NCBI GenBank assembly: GCA_027924585.1
Contig: BSBM01000643.1
Coordinates: forward strand, 18,028,501-18,092,500
Length of the DNA stretch: 64,000 nucleotides
Direction of reading: 5' to 3'
Origin: Larix kaempferi
Lineage: Eukaryota > Streptophyta > Pinopsida > Pinales > Pinaceae
The translations under genes and the position numbers were made by a program. Each line of letters opens with the position of its first letter. Position 1 is the first letter of the stretch. The notes below the pieces were generated by a model. The model was not told the DNA's origin. It saw only the letters and a program-made list of their open reading frames with translations, and searched no databases. Below, one piece after another: positions 44,515-56,869 of the stretch.

Positions 44515-44589
44515 AAATTTTAACACTACAGATGGATTTTGAGACCCCTTTGCAATGGGTCTCTCAATCCATCTACAGTGTTAAAATTT
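44515..44589. repeat. foldback, 33-bp arms
   Basis: Arms at 44515-44547 and 44557-44589 pair with four mismatches around a 9-base loop (CTTTGCAAT). The outer end of each arm is AAATTTTAACACT-like. It could be the centre of a small foldback transposon. Confidence 0.85.
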
Positions 44590-45153
44590 AGTAATAATCC
44601 AAAAATCCATCTGAATCAAGAAAGGTTTGGGGCTTTCACCAAAAAAATCATGGCATTGTTTTTCCATCCAGCATCTTAGGATGTTTTTTTTTCTTTTTCT
44701 TTTATGACCATATGTAGGTTAGAGTACTAAAAATCATTGTTTAAAATGCAATGACATTTGACCCATGGTAATCAAACGAAAAAAATGTAGTCATTCTCTA
44801 CACCTATTTCAACCTTAGTTTTGGATGATGAACCATGATAAAATTAGATCCATGTTTTGATGGAATAAGAGGATTTAACTACATCTAACTATATGGAGTA
44901 GCAAAAAAATTATGGACATGAAGCCAACATCTTTGTGCATTTTCACAATAAGACTAGATGGATGCCTTCACATTTCTTGTTGAAGGTGGGATATTACCTC
45001 ATGTTCATATTTGCCTTCACCTTCAAAATATTTATAAGAAAACAAGTCAACATAATTTCTTAATGAGTTGGAATTCAAGAACCAATAGAATTTCAATAAA
45101 TTGAGTCAACCATAATGGTTGACTTGAGATATTTGTCATAAAAGAAACTACTT

Positions 45154-45310
45154 TTTTTGTTCGTATTTTCAACATATCTCCCTGTGGTTTTATTCAAATT
45201 TCGAGCAGTTTCACTCGTTGGATGAAGAATTTAATTCTGCATCCAACGAGTGCTCCCACTTGAAATTTGAGTAAAAACATAGGGAGATATGTTGAAAATA
45301 CAAACAAAAA
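45154..45310. repeat. long foldback, 71-bp arms (MITE- or microRNA-precursor-like)
   Basis: Arms at 45154-45224 and 45240-45310 pair without gaps with about ten mismatches around a 15-base loop. The first 20 paired bases from the base of the stem (TTTTTGTTYGTATTTTCAAC) hold only one mismatch. No flanking target duplication was recognised. It may be a decayed MITE or a small-RNA-producing hairpin. Confidence 0.85.
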
Positions 45311-47399
45311 CATTAGTGTTTTTCTTTCTTCCTCCAAAATTAATAAATATTATTTTATTATTTTAACTATCATTTTATTATTTTCCTTAAGAGGCCCATT
45401 TTGGACTCAAATTCCCCTAATCTAAATTGAATAGAATTTTATTGTGAATATGTTTTTAAATTTTATATTTACCTCCACCTTCACCATTTTGAATTTGTCT
45501 TCATTTCTAAGTTGAATAGAAGTTTATTGTAAATTTGTTCTTAACTTTGCTAACTAATTTTCATTATTATTAATTAGAACTTGTTAAAAAAAATACACCA
45601 AACATTAGTTTGAAACAATAGACATTTTCATATAATATAGTTTATAAATTTTTTCCCTCCCACCATACAAATTATAAAAGAAAGCCCAGAAATAACACAT
45701 TTTTAGTTTTATCTAGCTCTCGGGTTTGCCCAGCCTAAAAGCAAATGATGCCATCCTGCTTATCATAGTGAAACGCCTTAAAATTTCAATCTTCATCAAC
45801 AAAAAAATGCACTTTCAAATGTAAGTTGGGGCTTCACAGTTTCAAAAGAGCGTTTTCATAAAGCGAAAATGTAAACTTGTGTAATTCCATAACTATTTTT
45901 TTTAATCCCAATTTTATTTCCCCACATTTCTTTGTATGTAAGTTTTTTAAGTATTTAATGTATTCGGTTGGATTGTCATGTAGAAGTACATATAATAATT
46001 TATCCATAGGAAATCCATTATCTTTCCTTGTCTTTTTAAATTTTTAACATTATTATCGAAATCTATGAATACTATTTCTTATCTATATACAATGTAAATA
46101 GTCTACTTTTTTCAATAAATTTTGTTTACACATATAAAGCTATATCTTTTATAAATAAAACTAACAGCTTTGATATCTTCATTCACTTATTAATTATTCA
46201 AAATGTGAATAGGATTTCAATAAAGTCAAATATCATTAAATAATTTTTATAATGTAAATCTCAAATGTGTATAGATCGTTTGGTTGGAAGGAATGTTATT
46301 ATACTTCCTACTCGAGTTGAAATCTCACTATGCTACATGTAATGTAACTAATATGTAACTCGGTATACATCATTATTAATTTATATAATGGAATTTTTAT
46401 TTTCATAAGAAAGGAAAAATAGCTATAAACAACATGCATGAGGAGTTTAGCAATAATTATGTTTATGTAAAATATTATATATACAAAACTAACACTTATA
46501 CATTTACAATGATAATTGTGAACACCACTTCATAATTGCATTTTAGATTTCAAACATATTTATATTCATACTTAATCGGTAATCATTATTATTAATGGCT
46601 ATCTCTATATAGCTATACGGTTCTGTTATGAAGTCGAAGCCCAGCGATTGTTTCGCTGATTGATTGATTGGGATTGTTCCGCGGGCCACTCACCTATTTC
46701 TTCGCCCTTAGTAAAGTCAAGTCAATATAGAAATTCACCCCCGGTTTCTTCGTTGGAATGTCAAATCATCACATCTTCCATTTCCTGCTGTAATAAAGTC
46801 AAGTCAATATAGAAATTCACTCCCGGACAGGGATCAAATTTGAAGGGTAGGGTCGCATTTCACTTTGAAGGGCTATGAGATATGGAACCCTTCAATGCTG
46901 ACATGTAAAAATAAATCATTCTTTTCATTTTCATTTGAAAATTTAATAGTACGTCAAAATTTCATTATGGTTTTTATGAATTCATTAATAGAATGGCGAA
47001 TCCGGGATATTTGCATTGTTCTACTCTATAAATTTTAATAAGCAATGTTATATTAATATGGGCTAGTTAAATAACCCAAGAATCCTATATAAAATAAATT
47101 TCAAAAACAAAAGAAAAAAAAGGACAATATGAAAAAATCACTTGTTTTATAACCAATAGAGCTTGTATTGGCAAGTAATAAAACTTGTTCATAGAAAAAT
47201 CAAAAGTAACTATGCTTGCTTTATAGTGAAAGACATTATTTACATACATATGTGCACATAGAAGGATGAACCAGCTGCCCCACAACAAATCACAGCAGCA
47301 TAGAAATAATAGCCAACAAGATTTATGTATTCGATAATTTTTTTAAGAAAATCACCTAATACAATAGATAACTACAACGATAAATCAGCCATCGTTGAT

Positions 47400-48136
47400 T
47401 GCACCAGTCCCCACCCATTCTTCTCAACTTAATCCCACTACACAAAATGTAAAATTCTATACATTTTTTTCTCATAGAACAACACAAGATTCAAATCTTC
47501 AGAGCTCCCTGTACAGTGGTAGACTCGCAGCTTCCTCATAAGTTTGTGGGATTTGGTGTCACCAGGTGTTCCTCCGGCACTACGGTGTATTGGGTGAGTG
47601 TCCCCAACTGTTTTGGCTTGTCTGCTGTTAAGTTCTGGGTGTTGTTGTAGACCTCGCTGCCAATCTTGAACTTGGGCCATCGCCAACTTCCAATACCACT
47701 CATGCTGCATCACAACCGGGTCCAGCCTACATAACACAAACGGTATTATAGATCCAGTTTAAATAAATCTTGATATGCCAACTCATGCTACATCACAACC
47801 GGGTCCAGCCTACATAACACAAACCATACTAGAGATCCAGTTTAAATAAATCTTGATATGCCAAATTGTGTAAGGCATTCTGGCACATCTTATCGAATGA
47901 AAAGAAGATTCTATTAAAAACTTAGCAAAAACAATGTGAATAACAATCAGTGCTTCTGAATAAGCATTCTTGTTTCTTAAAGTTGACGGGAATGAGAGCA
48001 ACAACTCATATTTTCCCTAAAATCTAGCCTGGGAGGGGTTTGGCACAGGGAATTCCCCTAAGTGCAAGACATCTATGGACCCATTGTTGTTTAAACTGGG
48101 CTTAATGAAGAATCCACCACTGTGAAGGGATGCCAT
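47400..48136 (-). other. possible minus-strand gene fragment (two exon-like blocks)
   Basis: On the minus strand an ATG at 48136 opens 39 codons (MASLHSGGFFIKPSLNNNGS..., stop at 48017) with the look of a plastid-targeting N-terminus. About 280 bp further a TTATGTAG acceptor-like site precedes a block whose best frame reads WRWPKFKIGSEVYNNTQNL and continues for about 40 residues to a stop. The intervening region is duplicated (83 bp twice), so the acceptor occurs twice. I recognise no family. It may be a decayed or partial host gene, or chance. Confidence 0.22.
47698..47863. repeat. 83-bp tandem duplication
   Basis: Unit 1 at 47698-47780 and unit 2 at 47781-47863, both starting ACTCATGCT and ending TGATATGCCA, differ at a few positions. 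Confidence 0.93.
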
Positions 48137-50589
48137 GGCCGCAACACCTAAATTATATTCAATGGAACTCTATTAATAGTCATGAAGCAAAATCTATTCC
48201 GATCAACTGGCCCAAAAGCGGATGCCCTCTTACCACTCATGCACCAACCCCAAGCCAACCCTGCGTTCCAAATCTCATTCATAGGGAAATTCTGAATAAA
48301 CTGTCAGCATTAGCATTTGGAACCAATTGCCACCAAGAAGCCATTAGCATTTGGAACCAATTGCCACCAAGAAAAGTAGCAAAAGTTTCGATTCCGAAGA
48401 CCACATTGAATCTACAGTATAAATTGCAGAATAGAAGACGTGGTAGAAATTGCAGAGGTTGGATGGATGACCCGCGGATGCTTTAGATCCCTCTCGGCTC
48501 TGCATTGCAACCAAACATTCATCCGCAAGGAACAACAATAGAATGATGGCGAGCCTGAATGATACCTGGCCTGGAATGATACAATGAAATTAATAATAAT
48601 AAATACACGCCACAAGCATGGCAGGGTAATGGCGGGTTTCTTAGTTTAAATTTTAAATTTAAGTCTGCCCAAATCCATCGGTAATGGGCAATGGATTATG
48701 GCACGATTCGCACCGGCACCTACCAATTTGCCAAATGCCAGCAGCAAGTAACCAGTAACCCCGCCGCCCGGTATGTACTCTGTGCAGTGTGGAACTGGAG
48801 TGACTCGAGAGTGGAGACTGTGGTAGCCGGTAGGTTGTAACATTAATTGCTTTCACCCAGAATTCATTACTTCACCGAGTCCACCATAACTCCTTCTGAC
48901 AGTACTCAGGGAGCTCGCAAACTCGATTTTCCAATTCCAGCTGGGACGGGGTCACGGCCCACGGGGGACCAACGTGGCACTGGCAACGTCCAAAATTCCA
49001 AATGTAATGACTCCAGAGGCCAAATCACTAAAACCCGGTGACAGGTAGATTTTGGGGTTGCCCTTCTGTTGCAGATTTTCAGAACTGAACCCAATTTCAT
49101 TAATGACGGGCTCTGCATGGAATTGAGTTTCATTTGCAGGGTAAAATTTAATATGGCCTTCTATGACGAGTAAAAGTGCCTTTGAAGGGCACTGAAGCCT
49201 TCAAATTTGAAGCCTGCTCCCGGACCCCGGTTTTTTCGTTGGAACGTCATCTCAACGGTCAAATTATATTTGATTTTGGAGCTCATACTTTTTCTTATAG
49301 TCGAATTAGGATTTTGGAGCACTTGCCGACCTACCCAAATCGAGTCAAGTCAGCCGGCTGCCCACCGACAACTTTCCAGTCAAGTTAAGTTAGTCCAGCA
49401 CGCACCAATTAAGTTAGTCCGGCATGTCTTATCTGCAATTGGCAGGCAACTTCCCAACTCGATCGCATCTTATTTTGTTTTGTATGAAAGCTGCGTGGTC
49501 TCTTTCCACCTCACAAGTTTTGAAAGATTAGTCAAGTCTATGATACAATTTCTTCGCCTATATGTCCCTTAGTCAAGTCTTCAAATCATCACATGAATTT
49601 CACATCTTTCAAGTCTTTAGTCAATATAGAAATTCACCCCCGGTTTCTTCGTTGGAATGTCATTTCAACGTTCACATGAAACATATTCCTCGATTTTTCT
49701 TATATAGTCTCTGTCGAAGACGACCGATCCACCATTATTGTCTCATCGACATTAACAGATCAGAAGTTTACTCGGCATATCTTTTCCCTTTTCGCATGTC
49801 AATCTGTCTCCGTAATTTATTTATTTTAAGTGGTAGATGGTAAAGAAAACCATGGTGCCAATTTAAATGCAATCGACGACAACTTATATACCAAATGATC
49901 TCCATCTTCTTCCTAACGTTTATTTAGAAACCTCCACGGAACGATTGCATTTAATCTTATGCATATTTCCATCGACACATATAAGAAATGTCAATTAATT
50001 GTGACTGACGGATCATGCAAAGATTGCATTGAAAATCTACAAACACTACAGGAATAGAATATTTTTCTAAACAATATAATGATATGAAGGAGAAGAACCT
50101 TCCCTTTCACTTCTGCGAAACAGTAGAATGGTCTCATCGATCTGCTGGTGATGTGGCAAACAGTGTTGGCATATTATCATTATTGCACTTATTGATCTAG
50201 CGATTTGGCATTTTGTTTAACAACGATTTGTGAATCTACCAAAAGAATACGGTATTCATCCAAAAATAGGATCCCTTTTCCCTTCTTCTCATCTTTCTTA
50301 AATAAGAAATTTTCCCGTGACACATGTCGCTTCATGTGAATGTCGCTTCATGTGAATATAGAAATTTTCGCTTCATGTGAATATAGAAATTTTCCCGTGA
50401 TTCAAGAAATTTTCCTCAAAAGATGAAATAACATCATGTGCTATCCTCAAATTTCTTCTTAAATTCATGAACCAAGACTTATAACAAATCATCCCTTTTC
50501 AAATTAAATATAAAGAAAAATATAATTAGACATTTTAATTGTAGTCATTTAAATATAAAAATATATAATTAACATGTAAAATTTTAACT

Positions 50590-50699
50590 AAGTTATGCAT
50601 TCTTTTACATTTATATATAATAAACATAATACACAAAATATGTATAAACATAAATAAACATCTAAGTATAAAAAAATACATATATAACATGTGGTTTCT
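50590..50699. repeat. repeat R3 (decayed), left of LINE
   Basis: It resembles R1 16680-16785 (ACAAAATTTGTATATACATAAA-like, then TACATATATAACATGTGGTTTCT). The last 16 bases, ATAACATGTGGTTTCT (50684-50699), are the left target duplication of the LINE. Confidence 0.7.
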
Positions 50700-50713
50700 T
50701 TTTTTTCTTTTTT

Positions 50714-51353
50714 CCTTAGAAAAATTCGTAATTTTATTTCATATAGAGGAACAAAATTACATTCTGCACATGTAATAGAATCACTAAGATCCCTACATTG
50801 TCACATATTACAGTCCCTATTATTGGCAACAGGAATCCAATCATAACAGACTGCATCCTGCTACTGTCTCTAAGTGATCGTGACCATCACTGATCAATAA
50901 GATGATGCTGTCCATACAGCCCACAAATGAAGTCCCATACAAATTCTATATATATTTCTTTTCGCCATATACAGTTGCTCTAATTGGAGGTCGTGACGCT
51001 GCTTATTAATACAGCACGTCATTACAGAGAATTGTTTCTCTAATACAAGCAGGTCGTGCCCGTCACAGCTCCTAATTGCTGTCCATACAGCCCGTCAATA
51101 CTTCAATCTATACAGAGTAGTTACAGTAAACAGAGGGCGTTTGATAGCATCATCAAGTTCCAGCCTGTCCTTAATATTCCAGTGTGATGCCTCCCGATGA
51201 GTGGATTTCAGCGATCAGCCATCCCATATCTCCCCAATCATCTGGTAGATCAATGTTGTGCCTCATTATCCTCATTATCCTCATAAAATGGTTGGTGGTA
51301 ATAGCTGTAAGTGCCTTCCGGAGAATGTATGGTTATCCTCCATGTTCCGTGAG
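50714..51353 (-). other. LINE H 3' untranslated region
   Basis: About 640 bp lie between the ORF2 stop and the poly(A) end. CTGTCCATACAGCCC occurs twice (about 50909 and 51079), indicating a degenerate internal repeat. No coding signal is seen. Confidence 0.7.
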
Positions 51354-54300
51354 CTAACTCCTGCTGCGTTGCCTCCTTGGATAGCTGTCTGCCAACCCAT
51401 TCCGCTCCCTGTATACATGTGTAAAAGTGATGTGGTTAAAGGAAAATTTTAACCGGTTCACCTCCTCCAGGATAGGTAATAGAACCATCACATGACACCG
51501 TGAGATCTCCTTTGCCCAATTGATGACTAACAAGGAGTCACCAAAAATCTGGAGTGATAAGCATCCTTGTTCTAGAGCAAATAACATCAGTAATTTTAGA
51601 GACATGAGTTCTGCATAGTTATTTGACCCTCTTCCCAAACCAGCCACCAGATGGAAATAATGTGCCTCTGTTTTGTAAAGGACTCCCCCCCCTCCACATA
51701 CCGATTGTTGGTTTAAGGAGGCGCCATCAGAAAAAGCCCACGGCAAGGAGAGATCAATCGATTCTACCTGCACAGGTCTGGCTTTGCTCACTTGTACAGG
51801 GGCCACATAATGTAGATAAACCGCCACCATTTGTGCCACAACCGATTCCAGTGGAGCCCTGCAGTCTTGGAATAACACCTTATTGCGGGCAATCCATATG
51901 CCCCAAGTGTATATACACGGGAGTGCCCGGGAAGTGGAGGAATGTTGAACAGACCACCACAAATCGAATGCTTCCAGCACACTCGTACCCCTCCACCTCA
52001 CCTTAATATCCAATAAATTGCAGATTTCATTCCAAACAGCCTGTGAAAAACTACAATGAATAAAAAGATGAGCCATGTTCTCTTCGGCATCCCTACAAAG
52101 AGGACATATCCCTGGACCCTGGAGAAAATGTTTTTGCAGAATGTCCCAAGTAGGTGCCTTATTTTCCAGGATCGCCCAGAAGAGTAATTTTGCTTTACCC
52201 GGACATCTTAGCTTCCACAAGTATTTCCACCACCACACCAATTCCCGGTTATGTAGTTCCATATTGAGCTGGATATATCCATATTTAGGTGTATATACTC
52301 CGGAGGGATGGTGATCCCAGATAAGTACATTAGACCTATCGGACAATCGAATGTGAGTATGTTTTAACATCCGTATGTAATCCTCCCAGGCCCCCTGTAG
52401 TTCAGCCGAGATCCCAAGATGTCGTGCAGACATCCACCCCTATTGCCAAAGTGTAGTAGCTCCCGGATCCGCTAAATCAGCCAGATAAAGACATCCTCTA
52501 GTAGCCAAATAATTTCTCAGATCCACAGAAAGGACATGTCCACCCCTGCATCCGACCCAAGGGTCCATCCCAATTCTAAGGAGCCACCCATCGCCAATCC
52601 GCCACACTAATCCAGATCCGACTAAATTGAAATGTTGTACCACCGCTTTCCAGACCACAGAACAGTTTGCCCTCGTCTTATTTCGCAGCCTGATCCATTC
52701 GAGAAGAGTTAAAGGGGCAATATATTTATGATAGACCACACTAGTCCAAAGACTTTGTGTATGAATTAATCGCCACGACACTTTGGCCCCCAATGCTTTG
52801 GCAAACATAAAAATATTCTTTAATCCCCACCCTCCCAATGCTTTAGGAACAGCGATTTTCTCCCATCGGACCCACACCAATGCACGATGATCATTAGTAC
52901 CCTTCCAAAGAAAGGCAAAACACAGTCGCCTTATCTGCTCCAGCACTCCAATAGGTATCCAAGCAAGAGACATCCAATACACCGGGACTGCTTCCAATAC
53001 AGATTTTATCAATACCAGCCTCCCTGCCCGAGAGATCCATTTATGGCTCCAACCATGAAGTCGTTGTTCTAACTTTGCAATTAACCAGCACCAATCAGCC
53101 TTCAAGTATGCATTCAGTTTTAAGTGAAAACCGAGGTACTTTAAACCATCATCGATTTCCAAAATCCTATATGGTAGTTTGTTAACCATACTAAGGATCT
53201 CCTGCTCGGTTAAATATGAACAAGTGATAGTAGATTTGTCAATATTCACTATCATACCCGCTGCAACTTGCACTAGTCGGAGGCCTTCAACCACCGTGTC
53301 TATATCCTGTCTCGAGCCATCACAGAAAATCAGAATGTCATCGACAAAAAGGAGGTGTGTAATGAACATTACCTGTGAGATAGAAATGCCTCTGAAGGAG
53401 CCATCAGCTTTTGCATTCAGTATAAATCGGCTAAGACCTTCGGCAACAAGGAGAAACAACAGCGGAGACAGGGGACATCCCTGTCGAAGCCCCCTCCCAT
53501 CCTGGAAGAAAGGGCTAGCAGAACCGTTAATCAGAACTGCAAAGTTCACCGTTGTGAGGCAGGCCATTATCCATCTGATAAATTCATAGCAGAACCCCAG
53601 ATGGGTAAGAAGCATCCGGATATAAAGCCAACTCACCCTGTCAAATGCTTTGGAGAGATCTATCTTGATCACAGCACCCTTCTGCTTCTGCACCTTGAGA
53701 GTGTGTAATCCTTCCTGTGCAACTCCAATAGCCTCATGAATTTGGCGACCTTCCAAGAAGCCAAATTGCTCACAGGAAATATGCTTGGACAATATTTTCT
53801 TGAGTCTACGCGCCATCACCTTAGAAATGATCTTGTAGATGCAATTGCAGAGCGATATGGGTCTGAATTCATCAAAGCTGACAGGCTTGTCCGTCTTCGG
53901 GATAAGAGTTAAAAAGGTGGAGTTGAAAGGTCCATGGACAAACCCAGCCTTTCGTGATTCTTCCACCACATTCAAAATTTCCTCCCCGAAGAAGTCATAG
54001 AATCCTAAGAAGAATTCTATCGGCCAACCATCTGGCCCCGGGCTGCTATCTTTATTAAATGAATTCATAACCAATGAGAGCTCATTCTGCGTTACCTCCT
54101 CCATCAGCAGTCTGTTATCTTCCTCCCCCACAAAACTGGGGAAAAGCTGTGTCACTCGAATGACCTCAGCGATAGAGACACCAGGTGGAGCCGTGAGTAA
54201 ATCTCCAAAATGTCGAACGCCCAACTCTGCTAATCCATCAAAGCTGGAAACCCGTTCCCCATTAGCAGCAGATAGTTCCCAGATCGAGTTGGTGAATTTT

Positions 54301-55424
54301 CTCCCCTTAGCATAAGCTTGAAAAAATTTAGTGTTCTCATCACCGCACTGAAGCCAAACCGCCCTGCTTTTCATTCTCCACAGCTCTTCTCTCTCACACA
54401 GAATCACATTCCTGCGCCTCTCCCATTCCAACAACTCACCTTTCTGCAGATCATCCAGGAATCCCATGCCCCGACTGTTAAGTATCCTAGCTATGTTTAA
54501 TTCAGCCACTTGTAAATTCAGGTCATCCAACACCCTTTTGTCATGAGCCCATGTACTCGTGGCCTCTTTAATTCTCTTAAGATTGTGATAAAAGTGAGCA
54601 CCAGCCTGCGTCTGCGATTCATGTGGATGATGAACCCAATGCTCCTGAACCAGATTTCTGAAAGTCTCCTCCTTCAGCCAGCTAGGATTGAATTTGAAAG
54701 GGCTGGGTGGTTTTTTCCTGCTGCCGCGAAGCTCCAGGAAGATGGGGCAATGGTCAGATATCCCACCTGAACCTACCCACTGTCTGACAACATCAACACC
54801 AAGTGCCAATCCTTCGGCCACCAGAAACCTATCCAGTCGTTTAGCCACTCTATGAACACCAGCTCTCATATTCCTCCAGGTAGGAGATAGCTTGGATGGT
54901 ATAATGTCGAGGAGATCCTTCCTGAAAAAGGCATTAATAAAATAGTTTGCTAAATTATCCGGAGCAGCCCGCGGCCCCCAAATTTCAGAAGACCCCAGGG
55001 TAAGATTGAGATCCCCACCCAGAATCACATCCATGCCATCAAAACAATCCATACCTAACAAGGAGTCCCAGTAGCCCACCCTATTTAAGTAGGGCCCGTA
55101 AATATTGAGAACCGTGATCGTCCGACCAATTTCTGCATCCCAAACCTCCAAACCGAGACCAGAGGATATGCCCCAAGAACAATCACATCTGCAGCTCTTG
55201 ACCTTCCACCCCGAGGCCAGGCCTCCCGAACGCCCCCGAGCATCCACTCCTACAAACTTCCAACCCGTCAGCAAAGATTATAAAGTACGTACTACTTCCT
55301 CACTGCTACCCAATGTTTCTTGCAGCATTAAAACATCCGGTTGGTTTAATTCAACCAGCCGCCGTAGCGACGATTTTTTAATGGGACTCGCCAACCCACG
55401 ACAGTTGAAGGACATAATTTTCAT
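51354..55424 (-). pseudogene. LINE H ORF2: endonuclease, reverse transcriptase, RNase H (two premature stops)
   Basis: The ATG at 55424 (MKIMSFNCRGL, the typical start of plant L1 endonuclease) overlaps the ORF1 stop as ATGA. In one frame to 51354 it would be about 1356 residues. Stops are TAA at 55278-55280 and TAG at 52440-52442. Visible are QETLG and SDHCPI of the AP endonuclease, reverse transcriptase with FVDD at about 53336-53350, and a zinc-binding segment CPLCRDAEENMAHLFIHC near 52080-52120. RNase H has FSDGASLN, NNYAELMSL and FGDSLLV near 51530-51760. The enzyme would nick target DNA and copy element RNA there. Loss of function by the two stops is likely. Confidence 0.94.
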
Positions 55425-56869
55425 AATAAATCCCCATCATGGGCTTTCACTGCTCTAAGTGCCCACTCGATAGAAGATTGAGTACCCATCACTACATCCA
55501 CTTTAGCCCTTTCTTTTGCTTTGGACAAATGGGATTTTCGACCACGACCTTTCGCCCCAACACTGAAGGCCAATTCAGGTAGACCCTTGCCCCCCTTTCC
55601 ACTATCAGGAATCTCCCTATTACGAAGAGCATAACGGATGCTGCCCTCGGAGCTGGAAGAGTGATTGGTTGAAACCATAGTCGGAGTGACCATACCATCC
55701 ACATCCGGCCGATGATAAGGAGCAACCGGACGCGGTGGAGACCCATGGAAACCCCCCCCCAATACCATAGAATCGTCCAAAAGTGAAATAGTAGGGGAAA
55801 TTAAAGGAGACATACCTGAGTGATTCGCTGATGTATCCCAACGAGAATTTGGCAGCTCCAGTATCATAGTAGACGGAGGTATGGAAGAAGAAACCCCCTC
55901 AGTAACAGGGGGCGCCCGCCCATTATGCTCCAACCCAATGTTAACCAAAGGTGGCACCAATACCTCTGATCCTAGCCTTCCACAATGATCGGGTGGCACC
56001 TCAGAGACATAATTCACTCCCCCCTCCAAAGCAGGCCCACTCCCATCATCCACCACCGCCGGAGAGGCCACCTTCGACACTGGAACAACCTCTTCAACTG
56101 CTGCAAAACCGGACAGAGGCTTACAGTTCCGAAACGGTAAAGGACAGCCGGCTACCAGATGACTCTGCGAGTGACAGCGATGACACCGAAACGGCACACC
56201 CACATAATCCAGTAATTGTGTAAAATCCCCATCCTTGGAGTGAACTTTAATCTCAACCGAGAGTCCCAACCGAATATCGATTTTCACCAATATTTTAGCA
56301 ACCGTGTAGATGCCAGTCTTTATATGGGAGGAATCAGAACACACATATTCACCAAGATAATTCCCAATCTCAGTAAACCGTGTTTCATTCCACATATGCA
56401 TGGGCAGGCCAGGAAGCTTCACCCACAGAGGTTCTTTCGCAACTCTCTCCGTCTTAGAGTCAAAGAAGGGTGACCATCGTTTCATAACAAGAGGGATTCC
56501 CAGAATCGACCAATTGCTACTCAAGACAGTATGGACCTCCCCTGGGTTCCTGAAGATAAAGGCAAACCAGCCTTTCGTCAATACACGGACCTCAGGAGCT
56601 GATGACACGATGTTCATCCACTGTTCATACACCCAGCGTTGAAGGAAACCACGGCCAAATCTGCGTCCCCTCACATGACCAACCACAGCAGTAATCGAGA
56701 AATCCTCTGCCTCTGCCATAGTCACATCTACCCCCAATATTAACAGGTCTGGTCTCTTTCTTTCCTTGACCATTTTTACAGGGTGTTTAGGAGCTCCAGC
56801 GTTTGCAGTCTTCCCTGATCGAGGCAGGGATGCATCGACAGGAAAGGCTCCTCTCCCCTGGGCGACCAT
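55421..56869 (-). CDS. LINE H ORF1: RNA-binding protein with DUF4283-like domain and zinc knuckle
   Basis: I choose the Met at 56869 (MVAQGRGAFPVDASLPRSG). An upstream in-frame Met at 56959 would add a hydrophobic leader that looks like translated 5' UTR. The domain from about residue 60 to 230 (GRGFLQRWVYEQWMNI, GWFAFIFRNPGEV, PLWVKLPGLPMHMWNE) is like plant DUF4283 proteins. A knuckle CHRCHSQSHLVAGC follows, then a low-complexity Pro/Ser/Gly tail. No stop interrupts 482 codons. The TGA at 55421-55423 overlaps the ORF2 start, consistent with stop-restart translation. It probably coats the element RNA. Confidence 0.92.
   Translation of the reverse strand: MVAQGRGAFPVDASLPRSGKTANAGAPKHPVKMVKERKRPDLLILGVDVTMAEAEDFSITAVVGHVRGRRFGRGFLQRWVYEQWMNIVSSAPEVRVLTKGWFAFIFRNPGEVHTVLSSNWSILGIPLVMKRWSPFFDSKTERVAKEPLWVKLPGLPMHMWNETRFTEIGNYLGEYVCSDSSHIKTGIYTVAKILVKIDIRLGLSVEIKVHSKDGDFTQLLDYVGVPFRCHRCHSQSHLVAGCPLPFRNCKPLSGFAAVEEVVPVSKVASPAVVDDGSGPALEGGVNYVSEVPPDHCGRLGSEVLVPPLVNIGLEHNGRAPPVTEGVSSSIPPSTMILELPNSRWDTSANHSGMSPLISPTISLLDDSMVLGGGFHGSPPRPVAPYHRPDVDGMVTPTMVSTNHSSSSEGSIRYALRNREIPDSGKGGKGLPELAFSVGAKGRGRKSHLSKAKERAKVDVVMGTQSSIEWALRAVKAHDGDLL

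Larger units (their letters stand above)
43146..46600. other. AT-rich intergenic stretch with two foldback structures
   Basis: No gene or retrotransposon domain is recognised over about 3.4 kb. Notable items are degenerate ATGACTA-type repeats at 44200-44410 and the inverted repeats at 44515-44589 and 45154-45310 described separately. Confidence 0.5.
46601..50589. other. low-repeat region with short dispersed and tandem repeats, possible host gene remnants
   Basis: This is the only long stretch without recognisable retrotransposon domains that is also richer in GC (48600-49450). A motif with ATAGAAATTCACCCCCGG and TTCTTCGTTGGAATGTCA recurs at about 46716-46783, 46793-46836 (partial), 49218-49262 (partial) and 49613-49672. 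An 83-bp tandem duplication is at 47698-47863, and a 33-bp duplication at about 48307-48374. Minus-strand exon-like sequence is noted separately. Small direct repeats (GCTTCATGTGAATATAGAAATTTT) are at 50330-50400. Confidence 0.45.

Noticed and set aside
48130-48486. 118-codon plus-strand frame
   Set aside because: It spans a 33-bp tandem duplication and overlaps the opposite-strand exon-like sequence. No motif.
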